From Algoriphagus locisalis (lineage in GTDB: Bacteria > Bacteroidota > Bacteroidia > Cytophagales > Cyclobacteriaceae): DNA of 64,000 bases. The notes beneath the pieces are model-generated. The model saw only the letters and a program-made list of their open reading frames with translations, searched no databases and had not been told where the DNA came from. Below are positions 43,254-52,459 of this stretch, piece by piece (within the stretch, counting starts at the first letter, position 1; the number at the start of each line of letters is the position of its first letter). The position numbers and the translations under genes were made by a program. The stretch lies in assembly GCF_900116615.1 (NCBI RefSeq), contig NZ_FPBF01000012.1:1-64000 (forward strand). Direction: 5' to 3'.

Positions 43254-44660
43254 ATGACGACTATACAAATAAAAAAGAGAGTCTTACTTTATTCAGCAAG
43301 TCTTTTAATTACCGTTTCTGTTACTCAAGCTCAGGTCAAGGAACGTGTGGTGAACCAGGCTAAGGAATCTACGGCAAGCAAGGCGGAGCGAACTGTGGAC
43401 CAAACCATCGAATCGGTAGGTGATGGTATTATCAACGGGGTGAAAGGAGTCTTTAAGAAAAAAGATAAAAAGGAAAAAGGTTCGAAAAATGAAGCAGAAG
43501 TAGATTCTACTGCGATGGAGGGTGGTTACGCGGACTGGTCAGAAGATGGCAATCCTACGTATGGTATCAACGCACAGCAATCTCCTACTCTAGCTAAATA
43601 TACCAAATTCTCTTTTATACAGGGCGAGGAAATCCTTGCCTATGATGATTTTATGCAAGATAAGGTAGGTGATCTTCCTGCCTCCTGGATCACCACTGGT
43701 TCGGCAGAAATAGTCAATTTTGACGGAATCGAAGGGAACTGGGTGTGGTTTGGCAAGACTTCAGGAAACTTTATACCGGAATATTTGACTGACTTTCCGG
43801 AGAATTTCACTCTGGAGTTTGACCTGATGTATGACTTTGAATTTGGGTCTTTTAGTTCTTCCAGAAATATGATGGTAGTATTCTCAGACATTGCCAATCC
43901 AGAAGCAAATCTCGGTTGGAATGGAAATGGTGATTATTTCAACCTACAGAAATTATCAGACAACTACCTTGGAATCCAGTTTTCCGGCAACAGCCATGAC
44001 GGTGGACCTTATATTATAGGCAAAAAAGCTGTTCACACAGAAAAAGGACTGAATTTTAGAAATAATTTTGATGCCTCTCATCTCATTAATGCAGAAGGTG
44101 AAAATACGCCGATCCATATATCGATAGCCCGTACAGGAAGACGTGTTCAGGTATTTGCAAATGAAGAAAAAGTATTGGATCTGACAGCAGCCTTTCAAAA
44201 GGATGTTAAGCTTAGCAGTGCCCGCTTCTTTGTAGCAAATTCTGCTGATGGGGACAATTACTACCTCAGTAACATCCGCTATGCTGTAGGCCAACCGGAT
44301 ACTCGAAACAAACTTTTGGAAAGCGGAACTTACAGCACTTCTGCCATCACCTTCAATTCCGGTTCGGCCGAGATCAAACCCGAGTCTTATGCTATCCTAA
44401 AGGAGATTGCAGATGCGCTGAATTCTGAATCAGCTAAGTCAGTATCTATAATCGGCCATACAGACAGCGATGGGTCCGAAGAACTAAATCAGCAGCTGTC
44501 TGAAGAAAGAGCAGCTGCAGTATTACTAGCCTTACAAACAGAGTTTGGAGTTAGTAATGCCATGGAGGCATCCGGTAAGGGAGCTTCAGAACCCATTGCT
44601 GAAAACGACACCCCAACCGGTAAAGCGAATAACAGAAGGGTAGAATTCATCCTTAATTGA
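43254..44660 (+). CDS. OmpA-family outer-membrane/peptidoglycan-binding protein
   Basis: The 468-residue protein has a signal peptide (about 1-26, ending VTQAQ) and a charged helical segment with KKKDKKEKGSK (about 30-85). A concanavalin-like beta region follows (about 110-350: ILAYDDFMQDKVGDLPASW, then FTLEFDLMYDFEF), then a C-terminal OmpA domain (about 365-468: FNSGSAEIKPESYAILKEIA, HTDSDGSEELNQQLSEERA and NNRRVEFIL). The OmpA part should bind peptidoglycan; the middle part may bind a sugar. It is followed after 85 bases by a small lipoprotein gene on the same strand. A promoter was not identified in the gap upstream. Confidence 0.87.
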   Translation: MTTIQIKKRVLLYSASLLITVSVTQAQVKERVVNQAKESTASKAERTVDQTIESVGDGIINGVKGVFKKKDKKEKGSKNEAEVDSTAMEGGYADWSEDGNPTYGINAQQSPTLAKYTKFSFIQGEEILAYDDFMQDKVGDLPASWITTGSAEIVNFDGIEGNWVWFGKTSGNFIPEYLTDFPENFTLEFDLMYDFEFGSFSSSRNMMVVFSDIANPEANLGWNGNGDYFNLQKLSDNYLGIQFSGNSHDGGPYIIGKKAVHTEKGLNFRNNFDASHLINAEGENTPIHISIARTGRRVQVFANEEKVLDLTAAFQKDVKLSSARFFVANSADGDNYYLSNIRYAVGQPDTRNKLLESGTYSTSAITFNSGSAEIKPESYAILKEIADALNSESAKSVSIIGHTDSDGSEELNQQLSEERAAAVLLALQTEFGVSNAMEASGKGASEPIAENDTPTGKANNRRVEFILN

Positions 44661-44745
44661 TCCTCAATCCAACCACTGGAAGGCATTACTACCTTACCAA
44701 TTGAGGAAGCTGATATCCATTTTTACAACCAAACATTTAATCACA

Positions 44746-45171
44746 ATGAAACTACACTATTTACCTCTTTCGGTCTTAAGCCTGATAGCCGTCCTTTTAC
44801 TTTCCAACTGCAAAGAAAAGGAAGACCCAGTAACTGACTTTTCTCAATTTGTCCTAGGTCAATGGACGCTAGCAGAAAGCAATTTTATAAACGATGAGGT
44901 CATCGATGAATGCAACTTCCAAACCACCTACAGATTTGGCAGTGATGGTAACTTAAACATCAATCCGGTTGCCACAGCCTATGATGAAAACAACATCCCC
45001 TATTGCACTGCTCCGATAAATGATGGACTTGGTTATGATCTAAATTACAGCATCAGTGGGAATCGAATGGAAAGTGAACTAGGAAATGCTACCCTAATGA
45101 AATCTTCCGAGACAAGTCTTAAGCTAACTTTTGATAATGAAGATTTGGGAATAGTAGATTTAATCAGGTAA
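44746..45171 (+). CDS. Small lipoprotein, lipocalin-like, function unknown
   Basis: I chose the ATG at 44746, which gives MKLHYLPLSVLSLIAVLLLSNC, a lipoprotein signal, over the TTG at 44701. The mature 120 residues begin with a charged stretch and contain VLGQWTLAESNFIND and TYRFGSDGNLNI, the W-x-L and F-x-x-DG pattern of lipocalin-like proteins (DUF4488/5004 types) common in this phylum. It lies 85 bases after the OmpA gene and is closed by a terminator. Confidence 0.75.
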   Translation: MKLHYLPLSVLSLIAVLLLSNCKEKEDPVTDFSQFVLGQWTLAESNFINDEVIDECNFQTTYRFGSDGNLNINPVATAYDENNIPYCTAPINDGLGYDLNYSISGNRMESELGNATLMKSSETSLKLTFDNEDLGIVDLIR

Positions 45172-45210
45172 GAGCTTCATTTGAACTACAATAAGGAATC
45201 GAAGTCTTTT

Positions 45211-45247
45211 AAAAGTATCAGGAGCAATCTTGATACTTTTTCTTTTT
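45211..45247 (+). terminator. Intrinsic terminator after the lipoprotein gene
   Basis: AAAAGTATCA and TGATACTTTT form a perfect ten-base stem with a ten-base loop, followed by TCTTTTT. It starts 39 bases after the stop codon and closes the OmpA/lipoprotein transcript. Confidence 0.85.
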
Positions 45248-45617
45248 AGGAGTGATTTTTACCTGAGTTAAATCAACTATATATTAATTATCAATCTGAC
45301 CGCCTCCATTCTCCTTCTAACTAGATTCAGCCTTTTCATTCGACTGCGGACAATACTTCGTCTCTGTCATTGGAGAAGAATTTCGATCAGACAAACAGTT
45401 AAAGATCATTTGCTATTTACCCTGATGGAATTTTCGCAAGGAAATCTTAAACTAGATTGGACTGGAGGATTGTGCCAAAACATTCTATTCTGGATGATAG
45501 AATGTTTTGGCTGAGTAAAATGTTTATCACTTTGTCTTATCCCAATCAACTAGTTGAAGTGGAAAATCTATCAAACGGAAGTGGATAAAAAAGTAGATTT
45601 TAATACTCTATAAGTTT
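45248..45617. other. Convergent intergenic gap
   Basis: This gap lies between the plus-strand lipoprotein terminator and the minus-strand CHAT gene stop. No gene is supported. It holds the perfect 14-base hairpin listed at 45475-45510. Confidence 0.45.
45475..45510. repeat. Perfect 14-base inverted repeat
   Basis: CCAAAACATTCTAT and ATAGAATGTTTTGG are exact complements around an eight-base loop. No T-run follows on either strand. It lies 108 bases beyond the CHAT stop, so it may protect the RNA 3' end or be a remnant of a small palindromic element. Confidence 0.5.
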
Positions 45618-48600
45618 TTAAACTTTGCTAGTTGACATCTTCCTGTAAAAGAAATAATAATAATAAGCCAGAGCTGCAGCAATGAATATCCCCAGAAGTA
45701 ACCAGATCCAAAAAGTATTTCCATCTTCTGACACGTCTCCTACATAAATAAATGCTCCCCAGTAATAAGGGTGCGCCAAATTATGGTCTGAAGTGGACAG
45801 ATAGTCCAGTTTAGCGTTTCTAATAGCATCGCTGTATTGTTCTCCATCATATATGTTGCTATAAAAAAGCTCCATCAATTTGCTTGTAGATTGGTCAGAA
45901 ACTGCCCAAAGACTCATCAATACATTTGGAACATTCGCATACATAAAGCCTCTGGCAAGACTAATAGCGCCTTCGCCTTTTTGAAACTCGCCGGATCCAG
46001 AATTGCAGGCAGATAGGGTCACCAGATCGGCGTTCAATTTCAGATCGAACAGCTCATGGGTATAAAGCACCCCGTCATTCTGATCATCGGCAGATAATAA
46101 TAATCCCGAGAATATAGGGTTCTTTGCATCTATGTAACTATGCGTAGCAAAATGTAAGATATTGGATTGAACTCCCTCGCTTTTGACCACGCTTTCTTTC
46201 GCTTCCACACCGTAATAACCTTTGCCTGAAAATTTTTCACTTATTTCTCCCACTTCTCGATCACTATATGGAAGGGGAGTATATGAAGCAAAATCAAATG
46301 TGGCTGTTCGCTCATCCTGAGCTATGTATTTTGGGTCGGCAATATTCTGATAAGGAGCAAAACCCATAAATATGCTGGACTTGCCGTTCAAGTTGGTCTG
46401 TTTGAAGTTTATCAAAGAGCCTGAATAATGGTAAGTGATCGTGTGGCTTTTGAGCAGATAGTTGAAGTCTTTATAGTTGGTTTTTTCTGCTATGGGATTG
46501 CTGATAAGAAGTTCGAAATTGATATAGCTCAGAGCTCCGTCTGGGATGATGATCAGTCGTGTGGAAGGTATTAATTCAAGGACGGGAGCTAATAAGTTCT
46601 GATATAAGTAATGGGCAGCGCTTTGAAAATCAATTGAGGTAGGCGTTTTAGTGTTATAGATAAACTCTTCAAGATTTTTATTGAATAAGTCGTCCTTATT
46701 GATATCCAAAACTCCTTGCTTTCTGCCCTTGACATATGTTAACACGTATTTATCATCCAATTCATGATATTGTAAGATCAGTCTATTCGACGCCCTCAAC
46801 ACGCTCAACCCGTCACTTGCCAGAATATTTTCTTGTTGAAAATCCAAGCCTCCATATTGCATTGCATAGTAGTTGGGATACGCTTTCTTATACTGGGACA
46901 GCAGTTTATTCATTTCCTCTTTCTTACTTACGATGAGTTTGAGCGTAGAATCGTTAGCGTTGGATTGGATAGCTTTGGAAAAGCTGTCTCGATACGCTTC
47001 TTTTTCCAATGAATTTATTTCGCTTTTCAATTCCAATTCTTTCACCAACAAAGCTTGGGGGATGGTACTTTGATAAGCTGAGGATTGCTGATTTAGGTGA
47101 TTTTTAAGATTTGAGGATTTGTCAAAGTCTGAAAGTATAAATGCTTTTTCCCAGTAGGATTTATCCTCAGTTTCTTGAAATAGTTTGATTGCAAGTTGGA
47201 TAGCTTGTGAATAATAAATGCTCTTTTGTTGCCCATATTGAGCTTTCGAGCGTAAATTGAAGATCGCACTTTTGCTTTTATTCAGCAATATGGTACCGAT
47301 AATATAGGAGTCCAATGAAGATTTCAATAAATCAGAATCCTCATTTTTCTCCGCGATTTCCTTGCTGATTTCTGCCTTTTTTATAAAAAAGAATGCAGAT
47401 TGATAGACCTCTGGTATCAGTTCAAAAGGAGGATTATCGGCGATTCCTTGGCTCCACTTATAGGTAGGAATAAATCCTTGCAGCGCTTCCAAAAGGGTAT
47501 TCTCAGCTTCAGGTATTCTCTCCGAAAGCAAATAAAAATCTGCTTTTTCAAAAAGGTATTCTACATAGTCATACGTTTTATTCTGCCTCGGATCATCGTA
47601 TATTTTCTTTATACGATTGAAATAAAACTCAGCTGAGTCTATGAAATTCAATTTATAGTTCACTCTAGCTAAACTTGTCAACATTGCAGGCATGTCATCG
47701 TTGACTTCTCCCGCTAATTTTGCCTTCAAAGCCACAGCTTTACTATTATAGACTAGACTTTCTTTAAGGTTTCCCCTTTTCTCTTCAATATCAGCTAACA
47801 CCAAATAAAAATAAGTCATGTAGAAGTGTTCTGAATTGATTTCATAGAGCATTTCATAGCCTTTATTGGCATAGGTTAAGGCATGTTCAAGGTCTTCAGG
47901 ATATTCATTTTTGTGGGAATATACATAAGCATAATACAAAGAAGTTATAATTACGTCTCCCGGACTTTTGTCTCGACCCATTTTTACCAAGTTCAATTCG
48001 CTTTTTCTCAGGCTTTCCAGTGCTTCTTGATATTGTCCGATGTTTATCTTTGGCATGGATTGATTTAGGTACGCAGTGTAGGCCAAGGGAGTCCCTTCAT
48101 CTAACCCTTGTTGCTTGAGGATGGTAAGGCAACTATCATAGTAGCGGAGTGACTGCTCGCTTTCTTTCAGGTTATTAAGTAATACGGCAAAATTATTATA
48201 TGCCCTAGCCAAGCCAGAGGGGTCATTTTTCCTCAAATGGTCTATCTGCTCCTGGTATAGATCTTTGCTTTTTGTATATTGACCATCGTCATTTAGAAAC
48301 GAGGCATAGCGATTGAAAAAGATGTTTATTACTTCTAGTTTATCTGATTTTTCGGGGCGTATTACCTCAGACATTCCTTTTTCTAGATAATACAAGTTAC
48401 TATCCATATTTGCCTCAAAATAATACGAATAAGACAAGTGTAATAAGGTCTCTAAATAATTATCATAGGATTTTTCATTTTTGAAATAGTCTTTCAATTC
48501 TTTTAGGGAACTTCTATTCTTTATTTCACTTTTCGGCATTGTTTTGCTTTCATCCTTTATGCTTTCTAGCTGCGCTACTTTGGCTTTATATTCCGTACTG

Positions 48601-48683
48601 TCCATAGATTGGCTATAGCTTGCAAGCGTTATATAGACAAGAATAAAACTCAGGACTAAATACTTGATGTAAAAAATTTTCAT
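45618..48683 (-). CDS. TPR-CHAT caspase-like protease, membrane-anchored
   Basis: A clan CD (caspase/separase-like) peptidase of 1021 residues. Parts: signal peptide (about 1-25, ending ASYSQ), 8-10 tetratricopeptide repeats (about 60-430), a helical linker with coiled-coil tendency (about 500-600), the CHAT domain (about 700-970), and a C-terminal membrane helix (WIWLLLGIFIAAALAYYYYF) with a short basic tail. The catalytic dyad is intact: H848 in HFATHSY and C893 in LSACNSGSGEF. The protein would therefore face the periplasm and sit in a membrane. The order ECF sigma, TPR anti-sigma-like protein and CHAT in one minus-strand operon suggests that its production responds to an envelope signal. 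Substrates are unknown. Confidence 0.9.
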   Translation of the reverse strand: MKIFYIKYLVLSFILVYITLASYSQSMDSTEYKAKVAQLESIKDESKTMPKSEIKNRSSLKELKDYFKNEKSYDNYLETLLHLSYSYYFEANMDSNLYYLEKGMSEVIRPEKSDKLEVINIFFNRYASFLNDDGQYTKSKDLYQEQIDHLRKNDPSGLARAYNNFAVLLNNLKESEQSLRYYDSCLTILKQQGLDEGTPLAYTAYLNQSMPKINIGQYQEALESLRKSELNLVKMGRDKSPGDVIITSLYYAYVYSHKNEYPEDLEHALTYANKGYEMLYEINSEHFYMTYFYLVLADIEEKRGNLKESLVYNSKAVALKAKLAGEVNDDMPAMLTSLARVNYKLNFIDSAEFYFNRIKKIYDDPRQNKTYDYVEYLFEKADFYLLSERIPEAENTLLEALQGFIPTYKWSQGIADNPPFELIPEVYQSAFFFIKKAEISKEIAEKNEDSDLLKSSLDSYIIGTILLNKSKSAIFNLRSKAQYGQQKSIYYSQAIQLAIKLFQETEDKSYWEKAFILSDFDKSSNLKNHLNQQSSAYQSTIPQALLVKELELKSEINSLEKEAYRDSFSKAIQSNANDSTLKLIVSKKEEMNKLLSQYKKAYPNYYAMQYGGLDFQQENILASDGLSVLRASNRLILQYHELDDKYVLTYVKGRKQGVLDINKDDLFNKNLEEFIYNTKTPTSIDFQSAAHYLYQNLLAPVLELIPSTRLIIIPDGALSYINFELLISNPIAEKTNYKDFNYLLKSHTITYHYSGSLINFKQTNLNGKSSIFMGFAPYQNIADPKYIAQDERTATFDFASYTPLPYSDREVGEISEKFSGKGYYGVEAKESVVKSEGVQSNILHFATHSYIDAKNPIFSGLLLSADDQNDGVLYTHELFDLKLNADLVTLSACNSGSGEFQKGEGAISLARGFMYANVPNVLMSLWAVSDQSTSKLMELFYSNIYDGEQYSDAIRNAKLDYLSTSDHNLAHPYYWGAFIYVGDVSEDGNTFWIWLLLGIFIAAALAYYYYFFYRKMSTSKV

Positions 48684-48721
48684 ACTAGTTTATTTAAACT
48701 AAAAGACTTCCTTTATTTTGA

Positions 48722-49471
48722 TTATTCTATCTCCAATAAAATTCGCTCCACCTCATCCATCTTGTATCCGCTGCTTTTTCTCAGCCGGATCATCTCTTCT
48801 TTACCTCTGAGGGTGTCACCTTTTACCAGATAGCTAAGAGCCATGTACCATTTGGCCTGATCCCGAAGCTGCGTACCGTCACTATAAAGGTAATTGTCAA
48901 AATACTGGATGGCAGAGTCATATTGCCCCAGCTCAAACTTGGAAATACCTTTGTAGAACTGGACATAGTCTGTTTGATAAGAAAGGATTTTTGTAAACAA
49001 ACTGTCTGAAAGACTGTAATTTTTACTTTCATAAGCTACGAATGCGGCTTTCTCCAGATCCTCTGGATTCAACTCTTCTCCACGTGTGATCGGGGAAACT
49101 ACGTTAGGATAAGCGGTGTAATAGGAAAGAAAAGAATCCGTAGCAGGTGCAGCGGAAGGAGTACCCGTAAAGTTGAAGATAAGGACAGTGGCGGCAACCA
49201 GTAGTGCCACCCCTGCTGCAATCTTCCATAAATATGAATTGGGATGTATTTTCCTGATTTTTTGGCTACCGGTTATCTCCTCTTCTACTCCGCCTAAGAA
49301 GGCTTTGAGCTCCTTATGTTTATTTCGGATTACCGCTTCCCGGGTTGCCTGCTGCAACTCAAATTCTTCCCTGAATTCAGCATCAGAGCGAATCAATTCT
49401 TCCAACATGAGTTTTTCTTCTGCTGTCAGGCTGCCTTTAAAGAAACGGTCTAGCAGTTCGTTGCTTTCCAT
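48722..49471 (-). CDS. TPR-containing anti-sigma-like membrane protein
   Basis: The 249-residue protein has a cytoplasmic N-terminal segment of anti-sigma type (about 1-75; LLDRFFKGSLTAEEKLMLEELI, then DAEFREEFELQ), one membrane helix (IAAGVALLVAATVLIFNF, about 84-101), and a periplasmic part with two or three TPR-like repeats (AFVAYESKNYSLSDSLFTKI and GISKFELGQYDSAIQYFDNY). Its ATG overlaps the sigma stop as TGATG, the tight coupling usual for sigma/anti-sigma pairs. The TPR end could touch the TPR part of the CHAT protease encoded 38 bases downstream. That contact is inferred. Confidence 0.8.
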   Translation of the reverse strand: MESNELLDRFFKGSLTAEEKLMLEELIRSDAEFREEFELQQATREAVIRNKHKELKAFLGGVEEEITGSQKIRKIHPNSYLWKIAAGVALLVAATVLIFNFTGTPSAAPATDSFLSYYTAYPNVVSPITRGEELNPEDLEKAAFVAYESKNYSLSDSLFTKILSYQTDYVQFYKGISKFELGQYDSAIQYFDNYLYSDGTQLRDQAKWYMALSYLVKGDTLRGKEEMIRLRKSSGYKMDEVERILLEIE

Positions 49472-50025
49472 CAGTAATCAAATTTTTTGTGTTTGAACGA
49501 CTCTTTGAGTGACTTCATACAGCGTGATTTATGGCTTTTCACCACGTCCGGATGATTGTAATCCATCAGCTGCTGGATCTCCTTCATGCTTTTGTTTTCA
49601 TAGTAATAGTACTCCAGGATTTGCCTGCACTTCTCCCCAAGCTTAGCCAGGGATTTTCCCAGAAAGGACACTTTTGGATCAGGTTCTTCTATGAAGAGTT
49701 TGGCATCTTCATACAGTCCCGCAGACCACTCCTGCTCTTCCTTCAATTCCAAGCCAGGTTGCTCTCGTTTCAATCTGGTAAAGAGCATAAATTTACCCAT
49801 AGAGAACAGGTAAGTTTTAATGCTGCTTTTTTCAAGTTCCAGTTTTCCGGAAACCGCCCTGTCAAATAAGGCAATACTGACATCCTGATAGATGTCCTGC
49901 AACAGCTCTTCTCCCTGATGATACCTTTTGGCAAACTGGAGGAATGGCTCCCTGTACAACTTATACACTTCTGCCAGAGCAGTTTTATCGCCAGCCTTAA
50001 GTCGCTCTATAAGAATATCACGCAT
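49471..50025 (-). CDS. ECF-type RNA polymerase sigma factor of the CHAT operon
   Basis: The 184-residue protein has region 2 (about 10-75: KAGDKTALAEVYKLYREPF and LLQDIYQDVSIALFDRA) and region 4 (about 120-180: LAKLGEKCRQILEYYYYENKSMKEIQQLMDYNHPDVVKS, in parts). The CRQIL and YNHPDVVKSxKSRCM blocks match the sigma-70 group paired with TPR/CHAT genes in Bacteroidota. First gene of a three-gene minus-strand operon; its 292-base upstream gap is shared with the divergent DUF4412-like gene at 50318, which could be one of its targets. Confidence 0.88.
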   Translation of the reverse strand: MRDILIERLKAGDKTALAEVYKLYREPFLQFAKRYHQGEELLQDIYQDVSIALFDRAVSGKLELEKSSIKTYLFSMGKFMLFTRLKREQPGLELKEEQEWSAGLYEDAKLFIEEPDPKVSFLGKSLAKLGEKCRQILEYYYYENKSMKEIQQLMDYNHPDVVKSHKSRCMKSLKESFKHKKFDY

Positions 50026-50317
50026 TTACCCTTAGTCTTAAAAATTGGAATAAGGTAAACATATCCTTTTTTTCTCTAGTAACAACTAGTTAGTTAAACA
50101 ATATGTAAAAAACAGCTTACTTTCTGTCAGGTAATCACTTAGCCACTTTTTTAACCTACCTATGAATAAGCGTATTCCTACCATAGGAATTGTGCTCCGG
50201 TACCGAGTCTTACGCAAATAATAAGTCAGTAAAAAATGAGAAGAAAAATTAAAACCATTTTCTGTTTACCATTTTCCTTTCCTCCAGACTAAGTCATAGC
50301 AAATAAAATCAACAGCT

Positions 50318-51097
50318 ATGAAAAGATATTCAATTTCTAAAATTTCCATTCTAGCCTTCTCCCTGTTTTTTATGGTGAACGCAGCAGAATGCCAAATCCT
50401 GAAAAAAATCCGCGAAGAGATGGCCGTGAAACCTAATTCCGAATCCGCTGAATCAGACGGAGAAAATGGATTAGGCGGAATAGACCTGGCCGGAATGATG
50501 GGTCAGACCAAGGATTTCAAAGCACCATCAGAGTATAGTTTCGACTTTCAGGTCACCATGGAAATGCAAATGGAAAAAGGAAAGTCCATGACACAGGTAT
50601 GGAAGTACAATACAGCCGATAGCTACTTTGGAATGGAAATGTCCAATATGCTGATCATCTATGACCTGGACAGTGATGTGATGGTAACCCTGAATCCCAA
50701 AGACAAAACCTACACAGCCATGAACACGGCTATGATGGGAATGTTTGGTAATGCCGCTGATGAAGAGGAAGACAACATACCTGAAATGAGAAAGACCAGC
50801 GAGACCAAAACTATACTAGGCTATACCGCAACCAAATATATCATGGAGAATGAAGATTTGAAGGGAGAATTTTGGATGGCTCCTGATGTGGAATTTGACC
50901 AGTCAGCCTTCGCCAAATCCTTGGGATCTTACTCCAAAAACCAGGTGCCCCTACCGGAGAAAATGCAGGGATTTATGATGGAAATGACGGCTTTCGACAA
51001 AAAAGGAAAAGTGACATCAACCATGAAAGTAGTGCAACTGGGTGAGATCAATGAGGTGATAGATTTGGGTAGCTATAAAAACGGTATGTCCTTTTAA
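50318..51097 (+). CDS. DUF4412-like secreted protein
   Basis: This 259-residue protein has a signal peptide (about 1-25) and a beta-rich mature part: EYSFDFQVTMEMQMEKGKSMTQ, VMVTLNPKDKTYTAM, then ILGYTATKYIMENEDLKGEFWMAPDV. That order matches DUF4412 (outer-membrane lipoprotein-sorting-like fold). Met content is unusual (over 20 Met, several in AMNTAMMGMF and MEMQMEK), which may suit a redox or metal-exposed surface. It starts a run of plus-strand secreted genes; the next starts 1 base after its stop. Confidence 0.8.
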   Translation: MKRYSISKISILAFSLFFMVNAAECQILKKIREEMAVKPNSESAESDGENGLGGIDLAGMMGQTKDFKAPSEYSFDFQVTMEMQMEKGKSMTQVWKYNTADSYFGMEMSNMLIIYDLDSDVMVTLNPKDKTYTAMNTAMMGMFGNAADEEEDNIPEMRKTSETKTILGYTATKYIMENEDLKGEFWMAPDVEFDQSAFAKSLGSYSKNQVPLPEKMQGFMMEMTAFDKKGKVTSTMKVVQLGEINEVIDLGSYKNGMSF

Positions 51098-51098
51098 C

Positions 51099-51803
51099 AT
51101 GAAGACAATTAGTATTTTACCTCACCTCGCTCTTTTTGTAGCATTAGCAATGTGCAGCCAACAAGCAGATAAAATTTACCACATTGAGGGAACCACTGTT
51201 GAAAGATCAGCCTACTCCTGCCTAAAAGAGTTCACTGGAGAAAAGGAGGGAAAGTTCTTTACTGAACAACTGATCAGAGATCTGGCAAATGGTAATGAGA
51301 TCACTCCTGATCATTATGAACCAGCCCAACAATACAAATTCCACTGGAAGGAAAATGGGGTGATTCATTTCATAGGGTTTGAAGCAATGCAGACAGCCTC
51401 CGAGTTGCACATTCAGCAAAATCAAGCACAAGCGCAGAACTCAAACCCGCTAATCGACTATGCGAAAATGACCTATAGGGACAAAACCCCTGAGGAGCAA
51501 CTCCGATTAAACCGACTGCTGGATGAGCAACTGGATAAATCAGAGGAACCTAGTGCCTCCAGCACCTCCGACAAATCGCTTCAGGAAAATGTAACGGCAA
51601 TGGAAACCATGGCCTATGTCCCCTTAGAATCCGGGACGGATTATGCCGTGTACAACAGAAAAAGCTTTAGTCTGTATGTAGTCTTGGGAGATGCGCTCCT
51701 CACTTTGAATGCACAGGTGGGCCCATATGGATCTGTAGATGAGTCCCGCAGTATTGAACTTGCCAAAAAGCTGGCAGATAAACTCTCTGAATTATGCAAT
51801 TGA
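51099..51803 (+). CDS. Hypothetical lipoprotein
   Basis: No family recognised. The 234-residue protein begins MKTISILPHLALFVALAMC, a likely lipoprotein signal with Cys19. The mature part has two Cys (YSCLKEF near 42 and the last residues ELCN), a Gln/Ser-rich low-complexity stretch in the middle (about 105-165), and a C-terminal helix. It follows the DUF4412-like gene after 1 base and overlaps the next gene by 10 bases, so the three are surely translated from one message. Confidence 0.7.
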   Translation: MKTISILPHLALFVALAMCSQQADKIYHIEGTTVERSAYSCLKEFTGEKEGKFFTEQLIRDLANGNEITPDHYEPAQQYKFHWKENGVIHFIGFEAMQTASELHIQQNQAQAQNSNPLIDYAKMTYRDKTPEEQLRLNRLLDEQLDKSEEPSASSTSDKSLQENVTAMETMAYVPLESGTDYAVYNRKSFSLYVVLGDALLTLNAQVGPYGSVDESRSIELAKKLADKLSELCN

Positions 51804-52366
51804 TATACTTAATCCTACTATACATCCACCCATACTTCGCAGCTACGGCTCAGTCAGATCCAATACCTGCAAGTAACCCTTCCACAGAAAACCTGACACA
51901 CCTGGTCTATCTGCAGGTAGGGGATCGGATCGTTTTTGATTCTGTGGGAATGGCAAATGCCACCCTTTCGAACTATCCTAACCAGCTCATATTTAGCATT
52001 ATGGATAATGAGGGACAAAACATCTCACTCACGTTTGCAGGCAAGGATATTTCTGCACGAAAACCGACAGAGCTGAAGTTTGACGAACCCGGTTTGTTCC
52101 ATGGATACAGTGAGAAAGGCGATGTGTTTTTTATTGCCTATGGAAAATTTGATCCAGAGCGGGAGCCCGGTCAGATCAAGTACGATACTTCTTTTCCCAC
52201 AGACATTATGGAAGGCCGATTGACGGTCATCAACTGGACCTCTGAAGAATTTGAATTTGCATTCGAAGGCAAACTGGGGAAAAGCAACGCAGTGGATAAC
52301 CCGGAGAGTTGGCAGCCATTTTCCGGCTATGTCAAAGCAAAAAACTACCTGGAATTTCGCCTATAG
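51794..52366 (+). CDS. Hypothetical secreted protein
   Basis: No family recognised. The 190-residue protein has a signal peptide (about 1-20, ending AATAQ) and a beta-rich mature part. It includes YLQVGDRIVFDS, FSIMDNEGQNISLTF and EGRLTVINWTSEEFEFAFEGKLG, which look like strands of a small barrel or sandwich with the pattern of proteins that measure metal or ligand-like 'neutral' differences (DUF6252-type, uncertain). It overlaps the upstream gene by 10 bases. Confidence 0.65.
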   Translation: MQLIYLILLYIHPYFAATAQSDPIPASNPSTENLTHLVYLQVGDRIVFDSVGMANATLSNYPNQLIFSIMDNEGQNISLTFAGKDISARKPTELKFDEPGLFHGYSEKGDVFFIAYGKFDPEREPGQIKYDTSFPTDIMEGRLTVINWTSEEFEFAFEGKLGKSNAVDNPESWQPFSGYVKAKNYLEFRL

Positions 52367-52459
52367 GTTTCTGCTTCCCTTCTACCCATTACCAAAAGCT
52401 TTAAAACAGCCTATTGACACTAGTTATATCATTATTCAATTTCATTTAATACAATACTT

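Noticed and set aside
44701..44745. TTG start for the small lipoprotein
   Set aside because: The ATG at 44746 starts a proper lipoprotein signal; the longer form would bury it.
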